NCBI GenBank assembly: GCA_020721065.1
Contig: DYNM01000004.1
Coordinates: 1-64,000 of the forward strand
Origin: Thiocystis violascens
GTDB lineage: Bacteria > Pseudomonadota > Gammaproteobacteria > Chromatiales > Chromatiaceae
Direction of reading: 5' to 3'
Length of the DNA stretch: 64,000 nucleotides
The notes beneath the pieces were generated by a model. It saw nothing but the letters and a program-made list of their open reading frames with translations, did no database searches and was not told where the DNA came from. This document shows positions 11,101-19,979 of the stretch, piece after piece. The first letter of the stretch is position 1. Each line of letters opens with the position of its first letter. The translations under genes were made by a program, and so were the position numbers.

Positions 11101-11888
11101 TCGTCGGCACAGAAGCGCGGGCATTATTTGCAGATGCACAACCATTTTTAGCGCAATTAGTGAATGAACGTTGGCTAACGGCACGTTGTGTGTTTGGCTT
11201 TTTTCCTGCTAATCGTGTTACGGATGATGATCTTGCCCTCTATACCGATGACACGCGCCAAACTGAATTAACGCGATTGCATCATTTACGCCAACAAATG
11301 TTGCGCAGCGCCGAACGCAGTCAATTCAATCTCTGTTTAAGTGATTTTATTGCGCCAATTGAAGCGCAGCAGCGTGATTACCTTGGGGCATTTGCATTAA
11401 CTACTGGTATTGGTATTGACGCGCATTTAGCACGTTTTGAAGCCGATCACGATGATTACAGCGCCATTATGTTAAAGGCGCTGGCGGATCGTTTAGCGGA
11501 AGCCTTTGCAGAACGTCTGCATCAATTGATTAGAACGCATTATTGGGGTTATGCACCGCATGAAGCATTAGATAATGCGGGATTGATTGCCGAACAATAT
11601 CAAGGTATTCGCCCTGCGCCGGGGTATGCAGCCTGTCCCGATCACACTGAAAAAGGGACGTTGTGGCAATTATTAGAACCGGAGCGGCGAATTGGTTTGC
11701 AACTCACTGAAAACTTCGCCATGTTGCCAACTGCTGCTGTGTCTGGTTGGTATTTTTCACATCCGCAAGCGCGTTATTTTGGCACGGGCAAAATTCAAAA
11801 AGATCAAGTTGAAGATTATGCAAAGCGTAAAGGAATGACGCTGGCTGAAGCAGAACGTTGGTTAGCGCCAGTATTAGGTTATGAATAA
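8133..11888 (+). CDS. metH: Cobalamin-dependent methionine synthase MetH
   Basis: Transfers the methyl group of 5-methyltetrahydrofolate to homocysteine through methylcobalamin. At 1251 residues it has the full four-module architecture. The homocysteine domain has zinc-ligand Cys308-Cys309 in [10 protein letters not shown] plus an upstream Cys in LNCALGP. The pterin domain begins near [14 protein letters not shown]. The cobalamin domain has its lower-ligand His760 in DVHDIGKN and the block [13 protein letters not shown]. The C-terminal reactivation domain contains the SAM-binding [15 protein letters not shown]. The start overlaps the preceding gene by eight bases, and the stop overlaps cobU by eight. 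The numbering of zinc and corrinoid ligands is nearly identical to the E. coli enzyme, so it should be active. Confidence 0.97.
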   Translation: MLNSTSRLKDRLAQTILILDGAMGTMIQRHGLTEADYRGERFADWPSDVKGNNDLLVLTRPDVIAGIHRAYLEAGADIIETNSFNATRIAMADYGMEALSYEINVAAARLARESADAYSTPDKPRFVAGVLGPTNRTASISPDVNDPGHRNVDFDTLVAAYTESTRGLIAGGADIILIETIFDTLNAKAAVFAVRQVFDEDGIEYPIMLSGTITDQSGRTLTGQTTEAFFNSLRHADPISVGLNCALGPYELRAYVQELARIADCMVSAHPNAGLPNELGGYDLDPEQMAIEIANWAQNGFLNIIGGCCGTTPDHIRAMAQAVAGMPPRQRPHIAPACRLSGLEPFNIGAESLFVNIGERTNVTGSARFKRLIKDGDYDTALSVAQEQVENGAQVIDVNMDEGLLDAVAAMRRFLNLVAAEPEIARVPVMIDSSKWEVIETGLKCVQGKSIVNSISMKEGEAKFLQQARLCRRYGAAVIVMAFDEVGQADTQARKIEICTRAYRLLTEQVGFPAEDIIFDPNIFAVATGIEEHNNYAVDFIEATREIKRSLPHAKISGGVSNVSFSFRGNNPVREAIHAVFLYHAIRAGMDMGIVNAGQLAIYDDLPAELRDAVEDVILNRRADSTERLLEIAPRYQGDGATEVRPEEQEWRSWPIEKRLTHSLVKGITDYIDEDTEAARQLLGRPLLVIEGPLMAGMNYVGDLFGAGKMFLPQVVKSARVMKKAVAYLFPYLEAEKAAAGDMAKNNGRILMATVKGDVHDIGKNIVGVVLQCNNYEVIDLGVMVSAETIFQRAREEQVDIIGLSGLITPSLEEMVHVAQEMPRQGLDIPLLIGGATTSKLHTALKIAPQRTAPVIYVPDASRAVGVASKLLSDEMRGDYIAAINTEYAAIRAARESKDNTRKAMSIADARANRMRIDWANEQPPHPALLAPEFTNNAQFNLHIERDGDRVIGVIDDFPLTELVDCIDWLPFFNAWELAGKFPDILDDEIVGTEARALFADAQPFLAQLVNERWLTARCVFGFFPANRVTDDDLALYTDDTRQTELTRLHHLRQQMLRSAERSQFNLCLSDFIAPIEAQQRDYLGAFALTTGIGIDAHLARFEADHDDYSAIMLKALADRLAEAFAERLHQLIRTHYWGYAPHEALDNAGLIAEQYQGIRPAPGYAACPDHTEKGTLWQLLEPERRIGLQLTENFAMLPTAAVSGWYFSHPQARYFGTGKIQKDQVEDYAKRKGMTLAEAERWLAPVLGYE

Positions 11889-12450
11889 ATCTTCTGTTCC
11901 CACTGTATTAAAAGGCGAGACCATTTTGATTACTGGTCCAGCGCGGAGTGGTAAAAGCGAATGGGCGGAACGGTTAGCGTATGAATCACAACGGCAAGTG
12001 ATTTATTGCGCAACTGCACTTGAAAATGCCGATGATGCAGAATGGACAGCGCGAATTGCCGCTCATCGCACCCGACGTCCGGCAACATGGGAAACGGTTT
12101 GCGCTCCAATTGAATTGTCGGCAACGCTTGACGCTTATCAAGATGCGCAGTATTGTCTATTGGTTGATTCGCTCGGCACTTGGACAGCGAATTTAATTGA
12201 ATTGAATGATACCGATTGGAAACTTCAAATCGTGCAATTGTTTGAACAATTAAAAACACATCCCGCTTTAATTATTTTTGTTGCCGAAGAAACTGGCTGG
12301 GGCGTCATTCCAGCGTATCCGATGGGGCGGTTATTTCGTGATCGTTTGGGTGGATTGATTCGTCAGCTTGGTGGGCAATGCGCAGCGACCTATTTGGTGA
12401 CTGCTGGGTATGCGTTGGAACTCAATCGTTTAGGTGTGCGGATTGAATAA
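11881..12450 (+). CDS. cobU: Adenosylcobinamide kinase / guanylyltransferase CobU
   Basis: Bifunctional enzyme of nucleotide-loop assembly: phosphorylates adenosylcobinamide, then transfers GMP to give adenosylcobinamide-GDP. The 189-residue protein shows the P-loop [17 protein letters not shown], the second motif in [15 protein letters not shown] that supplies the guanylylated His, the block LLVDSLGTW, and the C-terminal [20 protein letters not shown]. The start lies inside the metH 3' end (eight-base overlap) and the stop shares one base with the next start (TAATG), which indicates translational coupling. CobS and CobT are not in the window. Confidence 0.94.
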   Translation: MNKSSVPTVLKGETILITGPARSGKSEWAERLAYESQRQVIYCATALENADDAEWTARIAAHRTRRPATWETVCAPIELSATLDAYQDAQYCLLVDSLGTWTANLIELNDTDWKLQIVQLFEQLKTHPALIIFVAEETGWGVIPAYPMGRLFRDRLGGLIRQLGGQCAATYLVTAGYALELNRLGVRIE

Positions 12451-13298
12451 TGCGGCACATTGCTTTATTCATCAGCCTATTGTTGTTGATGTTATCAGCG
12501 TTGGCGGATTCATTACCAACGGTTGCCAGCACCAATTTATGCGCTGATTTGTTATTGCTGCAAATTGCTGATCCAGCGCAAATTATTTCGGTGTCTCGCG
12601 CCAGCCACAATCCGCAACTCTCGCCGCTCGCTGCCACTGCGGCGCGTTATCCGCCGAATCGCGGCAGCGTGGAGGAAATGTTGGCGCTCAAACCGAATAT
12701 CGTGCTGGTTTACAGCGGTTGGATGGGGCGGCGTCATGCACAATTGCTTGTAAATCAAGGAATTGAAGTGATTGCGCTGCCGTATCCGAAACAGTGGGAT
12801 GATGCACTAAACACGGCGCGGCAGCTTGCGGCTCGGCTGGGACGCAGCGCGGCGGAGGCTAAAATTGTAGCGTTAGCGCAACAGATGGCGGCGCTGGCGG
12901 CGACTGCGCGACCGGCATATAACGTCTTGTATTTGCGAGCAAATGGCGGCACAGCGGGCGCGAATACCTACGTTGATGACGTGTTGCAGCGGTTGCATTT
13001 ACGCAACGCAGCAGTGTCACAAGGTGTTGTTGGTTGGGGAAAAATTGCGTTAGAGCAAGTGGTGCTTACACCACCTGATGTCTTTTTATTAGGATATTTT
13101 GATCAGAATCAAGCGGTTAATTATGAGTTATTTGCGCAACATCCGTTGTTGCGCCGACTGCTCGCCCAGCGTCCAATCGTTTCTGTTGCAGGCAAAGCGT
13201 GGGGCTGTGGTGGTTTAGAAACATTGGAGGTCGCCACCCAGCTTGCGGCGCAACTCGCACGCCTTGCGCCAGCAAAGTCACTTTCATCTCAGCGTTAA
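12450..13298 (+). CDS. BtuF-like periplasmic cobalamin/siderophore-type binding protein
   Basis: A 282-residue class III periplasmic binding protein. Residues 1-19 form a signal peptide ([20 protein letters not shown]). The mature part starts [20 protein letters not shown], as in BtuF-type proteins. It contains the usual segment [17 protein letters not shown] and a central helix linking two lobes. The position directly after cobU with a one-base overlap supports a corrinoid ligand, but iron-chelate binding proteins share the fold. No cognate permease or ATPase lies nearby, so it must work with components elsewhere or serve a different export/retrieval role. Confidence 0.75.
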   Translation: MRHIALFISLLLLMLSALADSLPTVASTNLCADLLLLQIADPAQIISVSRASHNPQLSPLAATAARYPPNRGSVEEMLALKPNIVLVYSGWMGRRHAQLLVNQGIEVIALPYPKQWDDALNTARQLAARLGRSAAEAKIVALAQQMAALAATARPAYNVLYLRANGGTAGANTYVDDVLQRLHLRNAAVSQGVVGWGKIALEQVVLTPPDVFLLGYFDQNQAVNYELFAQHPLLRRLLAQRPIVSVAGKAWGCGGLETLEVATQLAAQLARLAPAKSLSSQR

Positions 13299-13360
13299 AG
13301 TCCGTACTATGCGCTGCTCTTTTTTATGCTATTCATTACGCGAATGGGGAATTGTTTGAC

Positions 13361-13849
13361 ATGATTAAATTAACCACCTCACACGGTGACATCGTTATTG
13401 AATTGGATGCGGAAAAAGCGCCAGAGACCTGCGCTAATTTTGAGCAATATGTGCGTGATGGCTATTATGACGGCACCATTTTTCATCGCGTCATTGATGG
13501 CTTTATGGTGCAGGGTGGCGGTATGACCGTCGATTTCAAAGAAAAAACCACGCGGGCACCGATTAAAAATGAAGCCAAGAATGGATTAAAAAATCAGATT
13601 GGCACCTTGGCAATGGCGCGGACGCCCGATCCTCATTCCGCTTCGGCGCAGTTTTTTATTAACGTCGCCAATAATAGCTTTTTGGATTATCCAGGGCAGG
13701 ATGGTTGGGGTTATTGCGTATTCGGGCGCGTGGTAGAAGGCATGGAGACAGTGGAGTCAATTAAAGGAGTGGCGACCGGTTCGCGTAAAGGTCATCAAGA
13801 TGTTCCGGTCGATGATGTTGTCATTGAAAAAGCCGAAGTTCTAGCTTAA
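13361..13849 (+). CDS. ppiB: Peptidyl-prolyl cis-trans isomerase B (cyclophilin)
   Basis: A 162-residue cytoplasmic cyclophilin with no signal peptide. It begins [20 protein letters not shown], with the catalytic and binding segments [14 protein letters not shown] (Arg and Phe), [20 protein letters not shown] (Gln, Phe) and the Trp-containing loop [14 protein letters not shown]. The ATG at 13361 is chosen: the frame is open back to 13199 but that part overlaps the btuF-like gene and is not cyclophilin-like, and a GGGGA box lies about ten bases upstream. It converges on the chemoreceptor gene with a five-base gap. Confidence 0.95.
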   Translation: MIKLTTSHGDIVIELDAEKAPETCANFEQYVRDGYYDGTIFHRVIDGFMVQGGGMTVDFKEKTTRAPIKNEAKNGLKNQIGTLAMARTPDPHSASAQFFINVANNSFLDYPGQDGWGYCVFGRVVEGMETVESIKGVATGSRKGHQDVPVDDVVIEKAEVLA

Positions 13850-13854
13850 TTCAA

Positions 13855-15480
13855 TTAAACGCGGAAGCGCGCAATCTGTTGTTTAAGATTGAGCGCCAAT
13901 GCTTCTAAACGATTGGCAGTACCTGCTGCCATGTGAATTGTAGCAGTGGTATCTGCAACCATGTTTGCAATGCGATCAATATGTTGGGCAATTTCTGTTG
14001 ACGCATTTGCTTGTTCATGGGTCGTATCAGCTACTGCATGAATACGTTCTAAATTGCCGCGTGTATTCTCTTCAATTGCCCGTAAAGATTCTGATGCTGA
14101 ATTTGCCAGCGTGACTCCAATTTCCAATTCAGGTAGGGCTTTGTTCATTGCGTCTACCGCGCCTTCTGTATCGTGCTGAATCCCTAAAATCATCTGTTCA
14201 ATTTCAGTAGTTGCGGTCGCAGTACTGCTGGCTAATTTGCGTACTTCATCGGCGACAACTGCAAAACCACGTCCTTGTTCTCCCGCCCGTGCTGCTTCAA
14301 TTGCGGCATTGAGTGCTAATAGATTTGTTTGCCCCGCAATACCTTTAATGACATTCGCAATAGTAGAAATTTGTTTGGTGCGATCTTCTAAAGCACGCAT
14401 TCGCGCTGAGGCGTCATTCATGGTTGCTGCAATTGTTTGAATGGCATGACTGGCTTGATCAGCGCGACCGCGTCCTTGTGTTGCCAAGGTCAACGCATCT
14501 CGAGAATTGCTTTCAGTTTCACGCGCATTATCAGAAATTTGGCTGGAGCTGACGGTTAATTGATCAATTGCGGCTGCCATTGCGGATGTTGCTGTCGTTT
14601 GTTGATTGGCGGCGCTGGACACTTCATTAAAAGCTAATTTAATTTCTTCAGCATCATCAACTAATGAGTTGGCTTCGTTGTTGATGTTTGTAATCAATTG
14701 GCGTAAGGCGTTGATCATGGTGTTGAGCGATTCAAGTAAACTTTCTGGCGGGGGATTTTGAAATGAAATGGATAAATCTCCGGCAGCGATTTGTTGCATT
14801 TTTACTTGTGCGGCAGTGGGTTCGCCACCCAATTGCGCTAAAATAGTGTTGCCAATTAACCAACCGGCGATGGTTAAACCAATTAATAACACTCCGGCAA
14901 TGCTGCCGAATAACATGACGGCGTTCCAATATGCGCTTTCAATATCATCAATATAAACGCCAGTCCCAACAACCCAGCCCCAAGGTTGAAATAAGGTGGC
15001 ATACGAGAGTTTGGGTTCCATTTGGGTGTGGTTAGGACGCGGAAACCAATAATCAACAAATCCTCCGCCTTTTTGTGCGGCAGTGACTAATTCTTGGACT
15101 AAAAATTTACCGTTGGAATCTTTTAGATCGCGTTTATTTTGCCCTTCAAATTCGGGTTTAGAGGGATAAAGAATATACACATGATTGGTATCAAAAATGA
15201 AATAGTAGTTATCTTGGTCATAGCGTAAATTGCGTATGGTTTCACGCGCTGCCCGTTGTGCTTCTTGCTCTGAAAGGGTGCCGGTGTGTGCTAATTGTTG
15301 AAAGTGTTTTAAGGCGGCAATCCCAACGTCAACTAAATTCTTGGCTTGCGCTTTGCGTTCTTCTAACATATTTTCTTGCAATTGAAATAATGCAATCATG
15401 CTAATGCCCAGCACCCCGAATAACATTAACCCAATCAATGAGCGAATGCGGGTGGCGACTTTCAATTGTTTGAATAACAT
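13855..15480 (-). CDS. Methyl-accepting chemotaxis protein with single Cache domain
   Basis: A 541-residue inner-membrane chemoreceptor. TM1 (about residues 16-33) is followed by a periplasmic sCache_2 sensor with the family motifs YYFIFDTNHVYILYP, KRDLKDSNGKFLVQELV and PWGWVVGTGVYIDDI. TM2 (about 185-208) is followed by a HAMP-like linker and a signalling helix bundle whose hairpin reads LALNAAIEAARAGEQGRGFAVVADE. The start at 15480 is preferred over an in-frame upstream codon at 15528 because GGAG lies eight bases upstream and TM1 follows directly. The sCache_2 type often senses small carboxylates, but the ligand cannot be read from sequence. No che genes are adjacent. Confidence 0.93.
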   Translation of the reverse strand: MLFKQLKVATRIRSLIGLMLFGVLGISMIALFQLQENMLEERKAQAKNLVDVGIAALKHFQQLAHTGTLSEQEAQRAARETIRNLRYDQDNYYFIFDTNHVYILYPSKPEFEGQNKRDLKDSNGKFLVQELVTAAQKGGGFVDYWFPRPNHTQMEPKLSYATLFQPWGWVVGTGVYIDDIESAYWNAVMLFGSIAGVLLIGLTIAGWLIGNTILAQLGGEPTAAQVKMQQIAAGDLSISFQNPPPESLLESLNTMINALRQLITNINNEANSLVDDAEEIKLAFNEVSSAANQQTTATSAMAAAIDQLTVSSSQISDNARETESNSRDALTLATQGRGRADQASHAIQTIAATMNDASARMRALEDRTKQISTIANVIKGIAGQTNLLALNAAIEAARAGEQGRGFAVVADEVRKLASSTATATTEIEQMILGIQHDTEGAVDAMNKALPELEIGVTLANSASESLRAIEENTRGNLERIHAVADTTHEQANASTEIAQHIDRIANMVADTTATIHMAAGTANRLEALALNLKQQIARFRV

Positions 15481-15606
15481 AACGGCTCCAAGAAATGCTG
15501 GAATTGCGACAGCGCGACCTGACATCAACTCATTTTAGCGCAAATAGTATGACCCACCGCACAAATGCGAGGCGCGATGATGCGCCTCACAGTGGGGCGG
15601 TGGGCG

Positions 15607-15936
15607 TTAATTTGCGGCTGAACTGTCGGGATGCAGCCAGAGTTGCCCCTCAGCAACCATCAGGCGATAGGTGCGCAGCGGAGTGATGGCGGGTTCGTCG
15701 CAGGCGGCACCGCTGGCGAGATCAAAACGACTGCCGTGCAGTGAGCATTTGATCCGTGCGCCTTCTAAGCAGCCGAACGCCAGTGGAAAGTCTTCGTGGC
15801 TGCAATTGTCTTCCACTGCGTACAGCACGCCGTCAACGTTGGCGAGGAGATAGCGTTGTCCGGCGGCGGTGACGCTGATGAATGCACCCGTTGCCAGCGC
15901 GTCGGCGGCAGCAACTGCGATCCAAGGCGCATCCAT
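15607..15936 (-). CDS. Rieske [2Fe-2S] ferredoxin-like protein
   Basis: A 109-residue soluble Rieske protein. The cluster ligands are C45 and H47 (CSHEDFPLAFG) and C64 and H67 (CSLHGSRFDLASG). This is the CxH...CxxH pattern of dioxygenase-type or assimilatory nitrite reductase-type Rieske ferredoxins; the membrane anchor of cytochrome bc1 Rieske proteins is absent. It starts one base after the stop of the TrpD2-like gene (TGACATG), so the two form a transcription unit and are probably coupled. What it donates electrons to is unknown; no oxygenase subunit is nearby. Confidence 0.85.
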   Translation of the reverse strand: MDAPWIAVAAADALATGAFISVTAAGQRYLLANVDGVLYAVEDNCSHEDFPLAFGCLEGARIKCSLHGSRFDLASGAACDEPAITPLRTYRLMVAEGQLWLHPDSSAAN

Positions 15937-15937
15937 G

Positions 15938-17053
15938 TCAGCGTACTCGGGCGACGGCTGCGCCGGAGTTGAGAACGTTGCGCACGCGCTCGGCGGCGAT
16001 GGTTAAAGACGGTTCGCGTCCGATATGCCACAAAATCAATGCACCTGCGAAGACGAGGCTGTCATAGGTTGGACCGGGCTGCCCGGCGAGGGCGGCCATG
16101 CCAGCGGCGGCCGCTGCTTGCGCAGTGGCGGTGACATCGACGGCAACTGCGATTTCATCCCCGGGGCGCAATGCTTGCGGTAGATCGGCGGGCAGTGGCA
16201 CCGCCCGTTCTGACTGTTCAATGCCGAGCGCGACCGGATCAATGTCAAATGCCTGTTCCTCGGCATGATGCTGATAGTGAAAGCAGACGCCCGTTTGTCG
16301 CAGCGACGGCACCACGCCACCCTCAATGCCGCGCACCAACAGCGCCGAATCAAACCCAGCGTGCCGCGCCAGCAGCGCATAAATCCGCGCATAAGGTTTA
16401 TGCACATAACCGGTCACCAAATGAGTGCGCGAACGACCATGAATTGGACGCGCCATCACCTCCACCGTCGTCAACGCCTGCCGCTTCACAATTGCCGTGC
16501 GCAAAGGCATCAACTCATGCAACGGCGGACAAAACTGGCTCTGATCGAGATAACTCCAGCCCAGCGTTGGATCCGCGAGCCGTGCTGCCGCTTGCGCCGG
16601 CGTCAACTCCGTCGCCACGCCCGCTGCCGCCAAAATATGCCGATGCGTCACACCAAACTTCGGTCCCACCGCCAGCGCCCCCTGCGTGATCGCCGCCACG
16701 CCGCATTCCGCCAACAATGGCAATAAAAACGGCGCTGCTGGCAAACAACGGTTATAGCCATCGTAGGGATCGGCGATGTCCACCACCTCATCAACTTCCG
16801 CCGTCACCGCCACCGTCAGATCACGAATTGCATCTAAAATCCCTTTGAATTCATCATCGGTTTCGCGCTTCATCCGCAGCGCGATTAAAAAGATGCCCGC
16901 CTGCACTGGCTCAATCAATCCATCTAAAATTGCCCGCATTCCCGCCCGCGCTTCTTCGTGCGAAATCGCTTTAGATAACGTAGGTCCAGTAGCAATGCGT
17001 TGAATAATTGAACGCATCTGTAAACGAGCGACATCACCATGAGCAGAATTCAT
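15938..17053 (-). CDS. TrpD2-like anthranilate phosphoribosyltransferase family protein
   Basis: A 371-residue protein with the class IV phosphoribosyltransferase/nucleoside phosphorylase fold. A small helical domain (about 1-95, with DEFKGILDAIRDL) precedes the alpha/beta domain. In TrpD the PRPP loop is GTGGD and the second loop is KHGNRSVSSKSG. Here the corresponding segments read ADPYDGYNR and TQGALAVGPKFG, as in TrpD2/YbiB-type paralogues. It is therefore not the tryptophan enzyme. Paralogues of this kind have been reported to bind nucleic acid, but substrate and partner here are unknown. No trp genes are nearby; the only partner is the Rieske protein immediately downstream. ATG 17053 has GGA about ten bases upstream. 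Confidence 0.75.
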   Translation of the reverse strand: MNSAHGDVARLQMRSIIQRIATGPTLSKAISHEEARAGMRAILDGLIEPVQAGIFLIALRMKRETDDEFKGILDAIRDLTVAVTAEVDEVVDIADPYDGYNRCLPAAPFLLPLLAECGVAAITQGALAVGPKFGVTHRHILAAAGVATELTPAQAAARLADPTLGWSYLDQSQFCPPLHELMPLRTAIVKRQALTTVEVMARPIHGRSRTHLVTGYVHKPYARIYALLARHAGFDSALLVRGIEGGVVPSLRQTGVCFHYQHHAEEQAFDIDPVALGIEQSERAVPLPADLPQALRPGDEIAVAVDVTATAQAAAAAGMAALAGQPGPTYDSLVFAGALILWHIGREPSLTIAAERVRNVLNSGAAVARVR

Positions 17054-17461
17054 TATTAAATTTCCAAATAAAATCTAATCAACATTGATTAGAACGCTTT
17101 AATTGATACTTGGTGGGTGATGACACTTACTCGCCCATTCAAGCTCCCAGTAGCCACATGATCGCCGCCCGGTGACAACGCAGCGCGATCTGAACGCAAG
17201 CAATCAGCGCCGTATTCTCAGTTGCCAGCATCAGAAATACCAGTCACCAGCTTGGCGCACCTCTAAGATGGGTCACTAGCCTGCATCAATCAAGCGTGAC
17301 AGCAATAGCACCAATGCAAGTTTAAACCACACCGACCTGATAACTGCCAACTGACAATTTAAAAAAATCGCCAGTTCTGTCTTATAACCTTCACAATTTT
17401 AATCACCCATTTGTGTTAGTTTTTCTGTAACGCAACATGAAATAACACATGGAAAACGGTG
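17054..17461. other. Intergenic spacer between divergent trpD2-like and RMD1 genes
   Basis: About 400 bases with no convincing coding frame. The only clear structure is the palindrome at 17074-17093. The right part is AT-rich and could hold the promoter of the RMD1-family gene. I see no riboswitch, tRNA or repeat. Confidence 0.5.
17074..17093 (-). promoter_or_regulatory. Palindromic operator-like site upstream of the trpD2-like gene
   Basis: A perfect 8-bp inverted repeat (TCTAATCA, four-base spacer ACAT, TGATTAGA) lies 21-40 bases before the start codon of the TrpD2-like gene. The size and position fit a dimeric regulator site or a 5' leader hairpin. No known consensus is recognised. Confidence 0.35.
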
Positions 17462-18271
17462 ATGTCTTTTGCTTCAATCAATCCCGAATTACCTATTTTA
17501 ACAGCGCGAGCAGTGTTAATTGGACGTTATCTTGATTTGCGGCGTCTCGATCAATTTGAACCTTTAGCCACCAATCCATTGCTAGTCACCGTTCCGCAGC
17601 ACGGTCAAGCCGTATTATTACGTTCTGGTGCCGTAGTTTTATTTGGTGTCACACTGGAAGATGAGCTGGAATTTATTACCCAACTGCGTCCACTGATTAA
17701 AGAACCATTAGCGCGGAATGAATATGAAGAATTGCTATTAACAATTGATAGCAATCGCCCCGAAGGAATTGAACGGGAGCGCGTTATTTTAGCCAATACG
17801 GAAAGCGCACGCTTGCAAGTCATTGCCGATATTCTCGGCAAAAGCGTATTGCTGGCGGAACAAGAAACGCGAGTCGCTCGCGCCTTTGATCGCATTGAAC
17901 CATTGGCGAATCGTTTGCGCAATGATGGACGCGGCGGCAGCAATGCTAAAACGCTCATTCAACATATTGGCGAAGCGTTAGCAATTCAACAGGAAATGGT
18001 GGGACGCGGTGAAGTGGGCGATAAACCCGAAGTGATTTGGGAACGCCCAGATTTAGAACGGCTGTATTTGAATTTAGAAGCGGAATATGAAATCCGCGAG
18101 CGTCAAGTGGCGTTGGAACGTAAATTAGCGTTAATTAACGATACCGCCGCCACCTTATTAGATTTGCTGCAAAGTAAGCGCAGCATTCGCGTAGAATGGT
18201 ACATCGTGATCTTAATTGTCGTCGAAATTGTTTTGACGCTCTATGATCTTTTTATTCATTCCGCCACTTAA
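17462..18271 (+). CDS. RMD1 family (DUF155) membrane protein
   Basis: A 269-residue member of the RMD1/DUF155 family, known from yeast mitochondrial and bacterial proteins. The N-terminal half has the family blocks AVLIGRYLDLRRLDQ and GQAVLLRSGAVVLFGV. A long helical region (about 130-235) includes ILGKSVLLAEQETRVARAFD and LERLYLNLEAEYEIRERQVALE. One C-terminal transmembrane helix (WYIVILIVVEIVLTLYDLF) anchors it, so most of the protein is probably cytoplasmic. Function in bacteria is unknown. ATG 17462 follows an in-frame GTG at 17459; either would do. It converges with phoU and overlaps it by four bases at the 3' end. Confidence 0.85.
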   Translation: MSFASINPELPILTARAVLIGRYLDLRRLDQFEPLATNPLLVTVPQHGQAVLLRSGAVVLFGVTLEDELEFITQLRPLIKEPLARNEYEELLLTIDSNRPEGIERERVILANTESARLQVIADILGKSVLLAEQETRVARAFDRIEPLANRLRNDGRGGSNAKTLIQHIGEALAIQQEMVGRGEVGDKPEVIWERPDLERLYLNLEAEYEIRERQVALERKLALINDTAATLLDLLQSKRSIRVEWYIVILIVVEIVLTLYDLFIHSAT

Positions 18272-19047
18272 TACCCATAATGGCGCAGGGTATCAATTAA
18301 AATCTCACGATTGCGATAACGAATATCCTGCCCCAATGCCACATAAATCACCTGCTCGGCAATCGTTGCAGCGTGATTACCAATGCGTTCCAGCGCATGA
18401 GCCGCAGTTAATAAACACACCACTTGGCGTGGAATTAACCCTTCACGATTCATCTTACCCAACAATTGCCGCGCTGCATTGGAAGCCTGATATAAACTCG
18501 GTTCATCTTCAAAAATACTGAGTGCGAGTTTCACATCAAAGGTCGCAACTGCGTGAATACTGCGCTCAAACATGCAGCAGGCTTTATCATCCAACGCTTG
18601 CAATGCTTGATTCAATTCATCAGAAATCACATCAGCATTCGTATCTAATAACGCCAATAGTTCCGACGCTTGCCGCGCAATTCGCGCCGCTTTATCGCCA
18701 GCGCGTTCCACTTCTCCCGCAATTTTTGATAGTGCCAACACAATACGCAAATCAATTGCGGTGGGTTGTCGCCGCGCAATCACCCGAAACACTTCTTCAT
18801 CGGCATCCAGCGATAAATAATCAATCAATGGCTCCCGATCCAAAACGCGATAGGCTTGGCATTCAACGCGATCAACTAATGCCACCACTGCGGATTGGGT
18901 TTGTTCAACGACGCGCTCACCCATTTCCAAAATGATGCTGCGCAGTTTGGCGAGTTCTTCATCATAACGATGTACGGTATGACCAGTGGTAATATCCGTT
19001 TTTGGTTTAGCAATGCTAGGGTCTGGCATGATGAATCCGGGCAACAT
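18268..19047 (-). CDS. phoU: Phosphate signalling protein PhoU
   Basis: A 259-residue all-helical protein with two PhoU repeats. The metal/acid patches appear as SKIAGEVERAGDKAARIARQ (first repeat) and ALERIGNHAATIAEQVIYVA (second repeat), the E-R-x-G-D/N-x-A signature. PhoU restrains the PhoR/PhoB phosphate response together with the Pst transporter. It is the last gene of a complete pstSCAB-phoU set. Start codons at 19047 and 19029 are both possible; the first gives an N-terminal extension of six residues. Confidence 0.95.
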   Translation of the reverse strand: MLPGFIMPDPSIAKPKTDITTGHTVHRYDEELAKLRSIILEMGERVVEQTQSAVVALVDRVECQAYRVLDREPLIDYLSLDADEEVFRVIARRQPTAIDLRIVLALSKIAGEVERAGDKAARIARQASELLALLDTNADVISDELNQALQALDDKACCMFERSIHAVATFDVKLALSIFEDEPSLYQASNAARQLLGKMNREGLIPRQVVCLLTAAHALERIGNHAATIAEQVIYVALGQDIRYRNREILIDTLRHYGY

Positions 19048-19071
19048 GATGAATTGAAATGCGCTGCGACA

Positions 19072-19935
19072 TTAACCGAAACGACCGGTAATGTAATCTT
19101 CAGTCAACTTGTGTTGCGGGTTGGTAAAGATGTGATTGGTTTCTCCCACTTCAATCAGATCACCTAAATGAAAATAAGCAGTCCGTTGTGAGACACGAGC
19201 TGCCTGCTGCATGGAATGGGTGACGATGGCGATGCTGTAATTCTGGCGCAATTCGTCAATCAATTCTTCCACAATTGCGGTGGCAATTGGATCCAATGCC
19301 GAACAAGGCTCATCCATTAAAATCACTTCCGGCGATACTGCAATGGTGCGGGCAATACACAACCGCTGCTGTTGTCCACCAGATAAGCCAGTGCCGGGTT
19401 GATCCAGTCGATCCTTGACTTCTTTCCATAAACCCGCTTTTTGTAAACTCGCTTCGACCAGTTCATCTAATTCTGCTTTGTTATTGGTCAAGCCGTGAAT
19501 GCGCGGACCGTAAGCAACGTTCTCATAAATCGACTTGGGAAATGGATTGGGTTTTTGAAACACCATCCCGACTCGTGCGCGTAATGGCACCGGATCAAGT
19601 TTTTTGTCGTAAATCTCCTCACCATCTAATTGAATGGAGCCGGTGACGCGACAATCAACGATGGTGTCATTCATCCGATTTAAGCTGCGTAAAAAGGTCG
19701 ATTTGCCGCAGCCTGAAGGTCCAATCATCGATACCACTTCATTCTTGCCAATGTCTAAACTGACGTTTTTAATTGCTTGTTTGTTGCCATACCACACATC
19801 AACATTACGGCACACCATGCGCGGTTCAGCGGCAGTGAAATCACCAACTGTTTCCCGTGAATGTTGGGCGCTGGCAAGCTCGGCAGAAGTCATGACACTC
19901 ATTGCTTTATCCATTGCTTCAACTGTAGTGCTCAT
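19072..19935 (-). CDS. pstB: Phosphate ABC transporter ATP-binding protein PstB
   Basis: A 287-residue ATPase of the high-affinity phosphate importer. Walker A is [11 protein letters not shown], the signature is [13 protein letters not shown], Walker B is [12 protein letters not shown], and the H-loop is [15 protein letters not shown]. The ATG at 19935 is chosen over an upstream in-frame TTG (19953) because GAGG sits eleven bases before it. The N-terminal extension of about 45 residues before the ATPase core is longer than in E. coli PstB. It lies between pstA and phoU. Confidence 0.97.
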   Translation of the reverse strand: MSTTVEAMDKAMSVMTSAELASAQHSRETVGDFTAAEPRMVCRNVDVWYGNKQAIKNVSLDIGKNEVVSMIGPSGCGKSTFLRSLNRMNDTIVDCRVTGSIQLDGEEIYDKKLDPVPLRARVGMVFQKPNPFPKSIYENVAYGPRIHGLTNNKAELDELVEASLQKAGLWKEVKDRLDQPGTGLSGGQQQRLCIARTIAVSPEVILMDEPCSALDPIATAIVEELIDELRQNYSIAIVTHSMQQAARVSQRTAYFHLGDLIEVGETNHIFTNPQHKLTEDYITGRFG

Positions 19936-19979
19936 TTTGAATGAAAACCTCAATTCGGGTGAATTTAATAATCATACGT

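Noticed and set aside
16171..16689. Plus-strand open frame of 172 codons within the TrpD2-like gene
   Set aside because: Low-complexity Pro/Ala/Arg translation without homology; the minus-strand gene covers it.
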